The notes beneath the pieces are model-generated. The model saw nothing but the letters and a program-made list of their open reading frames with translations, was not told where the DNA came from and ran no database searches. A stretch of 30,034 nucleotides of DNA from Clostridiales bacterium (GTDB lineage: Bacteria; Bacillota_A; Clostridia; Christensenellales; Aristaeellaceae): positions 1-30,034 of the forward strand of contig JAAYZL010000121.1 in assembly GCA_012514855.1 (NCBI GenBank). The letters are read 5' to 3'. Made by a program: the position numbers and the translations under genes. This document shows positions 24,538-30,034 of this stretch, piece by piece (within the stretch, counting starts at the first letter, position 1; every line of letters begins with the position of its first letter).

Positions 24538-25508
24538 ACGGACGGACAAACGGCGCCGGGGCGCGGTTCAGAGCGCTCAGGCAGACGAGCATCTTCAACA
24601 TCTTCCTGATCCTCCTGGGGATGTGCGTGATCCTGACCGTCGCGGTCGGGAACAAGTTCCTTTCCGTCACGAACATCATGTCCGTGGTCCGGCAGTTCTC
24701 CTTCTACGCGATCATGGCGACGGGGATGCTGCTCGTGATCGTCACCGGCGGCATCGACCTGTCCGTCGGCTCCGTGTTCGCGTTTTCGGGGATCATCTCC
24801 TGCATGGCGATCACAAAATGGGACGTGCCGGTCTTCCCGAGCGTATTGCTGGGCATGCTCGCCGGGGCGGCGTTCGGCTACGTCAACGGGACGCTGATCA
24901 CCCGGCTCAAGCTGCCGCCGTTTATCGCGACGCTGGGCACGATGTCGATCGCCCGGGGGCTGTCCTACGGCATCACCGGCGGATATCCCATCGGGAGCCT
25001 TCCGGACAGCTTCAAGTTCATCGGGCTGGGATCGGTGGTCGTGATCCCGACGCCCATCGTGCTGATGGTGATACTGGCGCTGCTGTTTTCGTTCTTCCTC
25101 AGAAAGACCGTAACAGGCCGCTGGGTGTACGCCATCGGCGGCAACGAGGAGGCCGCGCGCATCTCCGGCGTGCGCGTGGACCGAACGAAGCGGCTGGTGT
25201 ACGCGCTGTGCGGGCTGATGGCGGCCATCGCGGGCATCGCGACCGCCGCGCGGCTGGGCGTGGGCCAGTCCACCGCGGGGATCGGCTACGAGATGGACGC
25301 CATCGCCGCGGTCATCATCGGCGGCGCGAGCGTCAACGGCGGCGTCGGAACCGTCATGGGCCCGGTGCTGGGCGCCGCGATCATGGGCGTTCTGCGAAAC
25401 GGACTGGTGCTCCTCAACGTATCCGCCTACTGGCAGCAGGCGGTGCTGGGGGTGGTCATCGTGGTCGCGGTCTCCATCGACAAGATGCGAAGCGACCGGC
25501 GGAAGTGA
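24534..25508 (+). CDS. Sugar ABC transporter permease (RbsC family)
   Basis: This 324-residue membrane protein has the family core GMLLVIVTGGIDLSVGSVFAFSG, then NGTLITRLKLPPFIATLGTMSIARGLSYGITGG and the cytoplasmic loop YAIGGNEEAARISGV. The chosen ATG overlaps the ATPase stop (ATGA) and has AGGAGG eight bases upstream. It forms a homodimeric channel in related systems. A 45-bp gap with a hairpin precedes the binding-protein gene. Confidence 0.9.
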   Translation: MNGRTNGAGARFRALRQTSIFNIFLILLGMCVILTVAVGNKFLSVTNIMSVVRQFSFYAIMATGMLLVIVTGGIDLSVGSVFAFSGIISCMAITKWDVPVFPSVLLGMLAGAAFGYVNGTLITRLKLPPFIATLGTMSIARGLSYGITGGYPIGSLPDSFKFIGLGSVVVIPTPIVLMVILALLFSFFLRKTVTGRWVYAIGGNEEAARISGVRVDRTKRLVYALCGLMAAIAGIATAARLGVGQSTAGIGYEMDAIAAVIIGGASVNGGVGTVMGPVLGAAIMGVLRNGLVLLNVSAYWQQAVLGVVIVVAVSIDKMRSDRRK

Positions 25509-25509
25509 A

Positions 25510-25539
25510 ATTCTTGCCCCGCGAGGGGCTTGAAAGAAT
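25510..25539 (+). other. GNRA-capped hairpin between permease and binding-protein genes
   Basis: GCCCC-GCGA-GGGGC (25516-25529) has a GNRA-type tetraloop and is extended by ATTCTT (25510-25515) with AAGAAT (25534-25539) after a TTGA bulge. There is no U-tract. Its position, just before the ribosome binding site of the binding-protein gene, parallels the hairpin at 15362-15379. Confidence 0.5.
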
Positions 25540-25553
25540 AAGGAGGGGTATTC

Positions 25554-26510
25554 GTGAAAAGAGTCTTGACGGTTTTGTTGGCTGCCCTGATGTTGCTGGG
25601 ATTCGCTTCGACGGCGATCGCGGAGGACATTGAGATCGCGGTCGTTCCCAAGTCGCTGGACAACGCCATCTTCCTCGACGCGAAGTCCGCCGCCGAGAAA
25701 AAGGGCGCGGAACTGGGCGTCACGATCTACTGGGAGGGGTCGACCACGTCCGACGCCGCGCAGCAGGTCAACGTCATCGAGTCCTTGATCGAGCGGCAGG
25801 TCGACGGCATACTCATCAGCTGCAACGACGCGGACGCGCTCAAGGATGTCATCGACCGCGCGGTGGACGCGGGCATCGTCGTGGCCTGCTTTGACTCCGA
25901 CTCGCCGCAATCGAAGCGCTCGTTCTACTGCGGCACCGACAACTACGCCATCGGCAAGCTCTCCGCCGAGTTCATGATGGAATACCTGCCCGAGGGCGGC
26001 AAGGTCGCCATCCTGACGGGCGTGCTGGGCGCGCCGAACCTCGAAATGCGCATCACCGGCTTCAAGGAGACGCTCGCGGCCGCCGCAAGCCCCATCGAGG
26101 TGCTGCCCGTGCAGACCGGCGAGGACGACGTGCAGAAGTCCGTCGAGGTCGTCTCCCAGTACACCGCCGCCAACCCCGACCTCGCGGGCTGGTTCTTTGA
26201 CGGCGGCTGGCCGTACTTTGCCGATCCGGACGCGCTGCCCGAGGTCAAGCTGTTCATGGAGAACGGCGGGCGCATCGTCTCCATCGACACCTGCGAGCCG
26301 ATGCTGCAGTTCGTCGGGCTCAACATGGTCGACATTCTGATCGGCCAGAACTACCCCGCCATGGGCTCGATCGGCGTCGAGACGCTCTACAAGCTGATCG
26401 TGGGCGAGGAGGTCGACCTGGGCGACGAGAGCCACTACATCGATACCGGCTACGAGGTCGTCGATCTGTCGAACTACGAGGAGGTCTGGGCGTCCAAGGA
26501 GCCCTGGTAA
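25554..26510 (+). CDS. Sugar ABC transporter substrate-binding protein
   Basis: The protein starts at GTG 25554 with AGGAGGGG upstream and has 318 residues. The signal peptide is MKRVLTVLLAALMLLGFAST with cleavage near AIAED. The mature part is a periplasmic-binding type 1 fold (IAVVPKSLDNAIFLDAKSAA, QVDGILISCNDADALKDVIDRAVDAGIVVACFDSD, GKVAILTGVLGAPNLEMRITGF) as in RbsB, RhaS and LsrB relatives. Aspartates in DSDSP and IDTCEP (D243 region) are where sugar-contacting residues usually lie. The ligand is unknown; neighbouring nan genes make an amino sugar one possibility, but only by position. Confidence 0.88.
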   Translation: MKRVLTVLLAALMLLGFASTAIAEDIEIAVVPKSLDNAIFLDAKSAAEKKGAELGVTIYWEGSTTSDAAQQVNVIESLIERQVDGILISCNDADALKDVIDRAVDAGIVVACFDSDSPQSKRSFYCGTDNYAIGKLSAEFMMEYLPEGGKVAILTGVLGAPNLEMRITGFKETLAAAASPIEVLPVQTGEDDVQKSVEVVSQYTAANPDLAGWFFDGGWPYFADPDALPEVKLFMENGGRIVSIDTCEPMLQFVGLNMVDILIGQNYPAMGSIGVETLYKLIVGEEVDLGDESHYIDTGYEVVDLSNYEEVWASKEPW

Positions 26511-26524
26511 CCCCGGAATCGCCG

Positions 26525-26560
26525 GACTCCCCCGCCATGCGCAAGTATGGCGGGGGAGTC
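26525..26560. terminator. Strong 14-bp hairpin in convergent gap
   Basis: GACTCCCCCGCCAT (26525-26538) pairs perfectly with ATGGCGGGGGAGTC (26547-26560) around an 8-base loop. It lies 14 bases after the binding-protein stop and 24 bases beyond the DUF1576 stop on the other strand. Neither side has a T-run, so it may be a barrier or mRNA-end stabiliser more than a classical terminator. Confidence 0.6.
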
Positions 26561-26584
26561 TCAGTTCATACGACAGCGCATCCC

Positions 26585-27892
26585 TCAGGCGTCAAGGGGC
26601 GGATCGACGCTCCGCATCGCCTGCCGGCGCTCTTTCTTTTTGAAGGAATCCAGTATGGGAACCATGACCGCCGCGACAATGCCGGCGGAAAAGCCCGTGT
26701 TGTACAGGTTCATTCCGCCGTGCAATACGCCGCAGTGCAGGACCACGGACGAGTTGACAAACCCGGCCACCACGCCCCAGAACCATCCGTAATGGCCGGC
26801 GATCGGCGCGAGCGACGTGCCGAAGAGCGCGGCGAACAGTATCGACGGGTCGTTGATGTTCCAGTTCTTCGTCAGCCCACCGATGATCACGCCCGCGAAG
26901 ATCGGCAGGATGTTCTTCAGATGCTTGCCGAACGCGCCGAACCCGGCCACCGCCAGAATCCCGCCGAGGGTCGGCCCGTTCAGCGGCCCGCCGACCAGCA
27001 GCACGTAGGCGGTCGCCACCAGCCCGTTGAGGCCCATGTTGACGAGCGCCTGCGCAAACCCCTCCCGCGCGATGAAGTCGCTGCCGAGCGTGCCCGGATA
27101 TCGGAAGATGCGCGCGGCCTTTGCGGGAGCGCCGCGGTCGATGACGAGCGCCGCCGCGATCATTGCGACAAAGAGCGCCGCGGAAAACAGGCCCAGCGGG
27201 GTTGTGGCGCCCGTGGACCAGACGAGCCTCGTGTAGGCTTTATAGCCGTAGGACTTGAACACGGACACGTAGACCGTCCCGAGGATGCCGACCGAGAAGC
27301 CGACGTTGTAGAGCGTCAGCCCGCGGTGCAGCTTCAGCGCGCCCGCGGACACGGGCGCGATCAAAAAACCCACGCTCGCGCCGCTTATGAGGGCCAGCGG
27401 GAGCCTGAGCGCCAGCGGCAGATCCACCACAAACAGGAACTCCGTCACCACCGGCGCGAAGCTGGTCGCGAGTAAGGCGGTGTGCACATATTTGGCGAAC
27501 GGCTCGCCGCGCACCCTCGCGTAGAGGAAGGCGCCGAATATGACCGGCCACACGTTCAGCAGGTTCTTTCCGAACAGCGCGAAGCCGCCCACCAGGAACA
27601 CGGAGGCCACCGAAATCCCGCCGATGTCCACCCGAAGCGCGAACAGCATCGCCGCGCAGAGGAGCATCAGCAGCCCCGCGTTGACAAACGCCGCCCCGAT
27701 GCCGCCGACCGCTATGTAATCGGTGATCAGCACCGCGGGCTCCTCGACGATCCGGAGCAAGCCCCGCATCACCGCGGCCGGGCCGTCCATGAAAAATCCA
27801 AACGCGAGGAACGCCAGCGAAATCGACGCCAGCACCGCGTGCTTCAGCGCGTACTGCGGCCGCCCTTCCAATCCGTCCGGCATATAGGCCAT
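26585..27892 (-). CDS. DUF1576-like polytopic membrane protein with internal duplication
   Basis: The protein has 435 residues and about ten or more hydrophobic segments. It resembles proteins annotated DUF1576; no function is established for that family as far as I know. Two halves are clearly related: FGKNLLNVWP (107-116) and FGKHLKNILP (321-330); GLTLYNVGFSVGI (191-203) and GMNLYNTGFSAGI (393-405); TSFAP and TSLAP between them. Repeated membrane halves with conserved Gly/Asn loops are typical of transporters and channels, so transport is my inference. GGAGGGG sits just before the start; an in-frame GTG one codon upstream is too close to it. It has its own promoter and is next to the nanA operon on the same strand. 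Confidence 0.8.
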   Translation of the reverse strand: MAYMPDGLEGRPQYALKHAVLASISLAFLAFGFFMDGPAAVMRGLLRIVEEPAVLITDYIAVGGIGAAFVNAGLLMLLCAAMLFALRVDIGGISVASVFLVGGFALFGKNLLNVWPVIFGAFLYARVRGEPFAKYVHTALLATSFAPVVTEFLFVVDLPLALRLPLALISGASVGFLIAPVSAGALKLHRGLTLYNVGFSVGILGTVYVSVFKSYGYKAYTRLVWSTGATTPLGLFSAALFVAMIAAALVIDRGAPAKAARIFRYPGTLGSDFIAREGFAQALVNMGLNGLVATAYVLLVGGPLNGPTLGGILAVAGFGAFGKHLKNILPIFAGVIIGGLTKNWNINDPSILFAALFGTSLAPIAGHYGWFWGVVAGFVNSSVVLHCGVLHGGMNLYNTGFSAGIVAAVMVPILDSFKKKERRQAMRSVDPPLDA

Positions 27893-28034
27893 CACCCCTC
27901 CATGGCCGGCGGCTCCCCGCCCGGAAGCGCCGGCGGCATACGGTCAATTTCCCGGTCGGCGCATGAAGGGTCGCCTCGCCGGGGCGAGTCGCGGAGATGC
28001 CCTCCCGGACCCTGCCGCGCTCGCTCGCTTCGTT

Positions 28035-28063
28035 ATTATAACATATGTTTTTCCCGCGCACAA
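28035..28063 (-). promoter_or_regulatory. Promoter of the DUF1576 gene
   Basis: On the minus strand TTGTGC (28063-28058), 17 bp, then TATAAT (28040-28035). The GC-rich leader of about 135 nt has a short CTCGCC/GGCGAG hairpin and no riboswitch that I recognise. Confidence 0.7.
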
Positions 28064-28155
28064 GCGGCGCGCAATCCGCGCGCGCGGCGGCGCCTCGCCG
28101 TTTCCCGACGCGGCGCTGGCGAAAGCGCCCCGCCTTCGCGGCGATCGACGGCAGC

Positions 28156-28182
28156 AAAATCCGCAAGCCGGAGTTCCTGCGG
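28156..28182 (-). terminator. Weak terminator candidate downstream of nanA
   Basis: On the minus strand CCGCA (28182-28178) pairs with TGCGG (28165-28161) and ATTTTG follows. The stem is only 5 bp. The rest of 28064-28263 is GC-rich with no gene that I can support. Confidence 0.3.
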
Positions 28183-28263
28183 CCCGCCCGCACCTCAGAG
28201 GCGGGGCTCCTCCGGTTCCCCGGCCCTTTTGTTTCCGCCTTGCGCCGGCCATCTCGTGACAGT

Positions 28264-29187
28264 TTACAGCATCCGCATGAAGGGGACGTCGGTGTTGAGT
28301 TTGCGCTGGAGCGCCGCGAAGACCTCCCGGATCTCGGCCTCCCGCTCCGGGGTAAAGCGCGAAAACGGGCGGCGGCAGACGCCGGCGTCCACGCCCTCCC
28401 AGCGAAGCGCCAGTTTGAGCGCCGGAATCAGGTCGCAGTCCAGGAACGCAAAGATGATCCGGTTGGCGACGCGCTGCAGCTCGGCGGCGCGCTTTTCATT
28501 GTCGGCGGCCGCGGCGGCGTACAGATCGACGAACAGCTCGGCCAGGCAGTTGAACGTCGAGCCGATCAACCCGTCCGCGCCGAAGGCGAGCCCGCTGACG
28601 GCCATCTCATCGGCGCCGGAATACACGGTGAAGCCCTCCCCGAGCGCGTCCTTCATGCGCGCGATATCGTAGTGCGTGAAGGCCGTGTACTTGATGCCCT
28701 CGACGCCGTCGATCGCGCCGAGCCGCTTGATCATGTCGAAGCTCACCAGCCCGGCCAGCGCGATGTTGTAGATCACCATCGGGATACCGGCCGCCTGCGC
28801 GATGTCGGCGTAGTAGCGCGCGACATTGTCGTCGGAGAACTTCCAGTAGATGGGCGGAACGGCGGAGACGGCGTCTGCGCCCGCGCCGGCCGCGTGGCGG
28901 GCGAGCTCCTCGCTCATCCGCGTGCTGATCGCGCCCACGTGGACGATCACGGGCACGCGGCCGCGCGCCTCGGAAAGCACGGCCTCGACGACGAGCTTGC
29001 GCTCGTCCGGCGTCATCATGAAGCCCTCGCCCGTCGAGCCCGTCAGGTACAGCCCGCCGATGGGCTTTTTGCACAGGTGGCGCGTCAGCGCGCGCACGCG
29101 CTCCGGATCGACCGATTCGTCGGGGGCAAAGGGCGTCAGCATCGCGGGGATCACGCCGCGGATGTCGCGCAGCCGGAAGTTGGGCAT
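28264..29187 (-). CDS. nanA: N-acetylneuraminate lyase (DHDPS/NAL family)
   Basis: The class I aldolase splits sialic acid into N-acetylmannosamine and pyruvate. The 307-residue protein has the GSTGE motif (50-54), YN at 140-141 (catalytic Tyr) and the Schiff-base lysine in GIKYT (K166). The following YSGADEM..SGLAFGADGLIGSTFN matches E. coli NanA [25 protein letters not shown], and the C-terminal CRRPFS resembles CRKPFG, which favours sialic acid lyase over dihydrodipicolinate synthase. ATG 29187 has AGGAGG seven bases upstream. It lies 17 bases behind the epimerase gene, whose product would take its ManNAc. Other 2-keto-3-deoxy acid aldolases of the family cannot be wholly excluded. Confidence 0.85.
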   Translation of the reverse strand: MPNFRLRDIRGVIPAMLTPFAPDESVDPERVRALTRHLCKKPIGGLYLTGSTGEGFMMTPDERKLVVEAVLSEARGRVPVIVHVGAISTRMSEELARHAAGAGADAVSAVPPIYWKFSDDNVARYYADIAQAAGIPMVIYNIALAGLVSFDMIKRLGAIDGVEGIKYTAFTHYDIARMKDALGEGFTVYSGADEMAVSGLAFGADGLIGSTFNCLAELFVDLYAAAAADNEKRAAELQRVANRIIFAFLDCDLIPALKLALRWEGVDAGVCRRPFSRFTPEREAEIREVFAALQRKLNTDVPFMRML

Positions 29188-29204
29188 GGGAATTCCTCCT
29201 CTTT

Positions 29205-30034
29205 CTATTCCTCCGCCAGGTCTTTGAGCATTCGGTGGCAGAGCATCAGCGCGCGCGGCGTGTGGAAAGGGCCCTTGTAGAGCGAACCCTTGTAGGCGTG
29301 CGACACGCTGCCGTCGCGGTGCAGGTAGCCGTACCATTCGCCAAACGCGCGGTCGGAAAAGCGCGAAAAGCAGTAGTCCGTGAGCGTCTCAAACCAGTCG
29401 GCGTAGCGCTGTTCGCGGGTCTCGCGGTAGGCCGTCAGCGTCGCGATCAGCGCCTCGCAGTGCGGCCACCAGAGCTTCATGTCCGCCTCGAGCGGGATCA
29501 CCGGCTTTTTCAACACGTCGACGAAGTAGTGGAGGCCGCCGTATTCCCCGTCCCAGCCGAGTTCGAGCGAATCGTCGAGGATATCGAGCGCCGCGCGCAT
29601 CAGCGCGCCGTCCTTCCGGTACCGCGCCTCGTTCATCAGAAACCAGCTACCCTCGATGGCGTGGCCCGGGTTGACGACGCGGGTGTCCGCATTGTCGGCG
29701 AGGAACGACCCGTCCGGGGCGACGTGTTCGAGCAGCGCGCCGAGCTCCGGCTTGTAGAAGTCCCGCACGATCTCCTCCGCATACGCCCGCGCGTCCGCGG
29801 CGTACTCCTCAGCGCGCTCCGGGTCGCAGCGCCTGAGCACGTCCGCCACGTTGAGCAAAATCATCGCGTTGGCGAACGGCTTGGTCGCGCGCGCCTCGGG
29901 GTAGGTCTTGGGCGGTACCCGGAAGGGGTCGCTTGCCGGGTCGCGGTGAATCGCGCGGACGAGCGCGTACACGCGCCGCGCGTCCTCGAGCGCGCCGGAA
30001 TCGCCCGTCGCCAGCGCGTATTCCGCCGCGCCGA
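29205..30034 (-). CDS. N-acylglucosamine 2-epimerase family protein (5' end outside window)
   Basis: The frame remains open to the window edge (AAEYALATGDSGALEDARRVYAL...), so the N-terminus is missing; 276 residues are visible. NPGHAIEGSWFL and KLWWPHCEAL carry the conserved histidines, and GEWYGYLHRDG...SLYKGPFHTPRALM is the end of the (alpha/alpha)6-barrel active site in this family. With nanA directly downstream the most likely reaction is ManNAc to GlcNAc, feeding NagA and NagB after phosphorylation. Cellobiose or mannose 2-epimerases share the fold but not usually this neighbourhood. Confidence 0.88.
   Translation of the reverse strand, partial: GAAEYALATGDSGALEDARRVYALVRAIHRDPASDPFRVPPKTYPEARATKPFANAMILLNVADVLRRCDPERAEEYAADARAYAEEIVRDFYKPELGALLEHVAPDGSFLADNADTRVVNPGHAIEGSWFLMNEARYRKDGALMRAALDILDDSLELGWDGEYGGLHYFVDVLKKPVIPLEADMKLWWPHCEALIATLTAYRETREQRYADWFETLTDYCFSRFSDRAFGEWYGYLHRDGSVSHAYKGSLYKGPFHTPRALMLCHRMLKDLAEE

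Overview
The window is about 30 kb of GC-rich, densely packed bacterial DNA. It suggests a Gram-positive, anaerobic, carbohydrate-using Firmicute (Clostridia, perhaps Christensenellales or Oscillospirales). The grounds are strong AGGAGG ribosome binding sites, consensus TTGACA/TATAAT promoters, a T-box riboswitch, LacI- and AraC-type regulators and three ABC importers with lipid- or signal-peptide-bearing binding proteins. The taxonomic placement is inference; no rRNA or tRNA gene was seen.

Region by region: (1) 2-874 is the 3' end of a GltD-like flavoprotein with a cysteine-rich ferredoxin tail; its TAG stop lies in the left end of a 167-bp MITE-like element (871-1037), followed by a strong terminator. 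(2) 1213-7217 is a promoter, an unusual structured leader (1252-1374), a complete livKHMGF-type importer and a Gfo/Idh/MocA dehydrogenase. (3) 7218-11578 is a promoter, a LacI-type regulator, nagA, nagB and a LarA-like protein. (4) 11671-12642 (minus) is an aldose 1-epimerase, divergent from an importer closely resembling AraGHF (12848-16377), which ends at a textbook terminator. (5) 16432-17277 (minus) is an AraC-type regulator, divergent from a 1091-residue DUF5107-TPR protein (17481-20756). (6) 20805-22785 (minus) is an acyl-CoA ligase behind a complete T-box leader whose specifier reads UAC (tyrosine) when aligned with the glyQS leader. (7) 22928-26510 is a second sugar importer (ATPase, permease, binding protein). 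(8) 26585-28063 (minus) is a DUF1576-like membrane protein with an internal duplication. (9) 28264-30034 (minus) is nanA behind an N-acylglucosamine 2-epimerase gene that runs off the window.

Together the genes describe uptake and entry into central metabolism of host- or plant-derived sugars. Sialic acid would be split by NanA, ManNAc epimerised to GlcNAc, and after phosphorylation by a kinase not in the window, deacetylated by NagA and deaminated by NagB. An arabinose-type importer sits beside a mutarotase and an AraC-type regulator. The most unexpected items are the tyrosine T-box in front of a lone acyl-CoA ligase, and the unidentified leader with a 20-bp closing stem in front of the liv-type operon.
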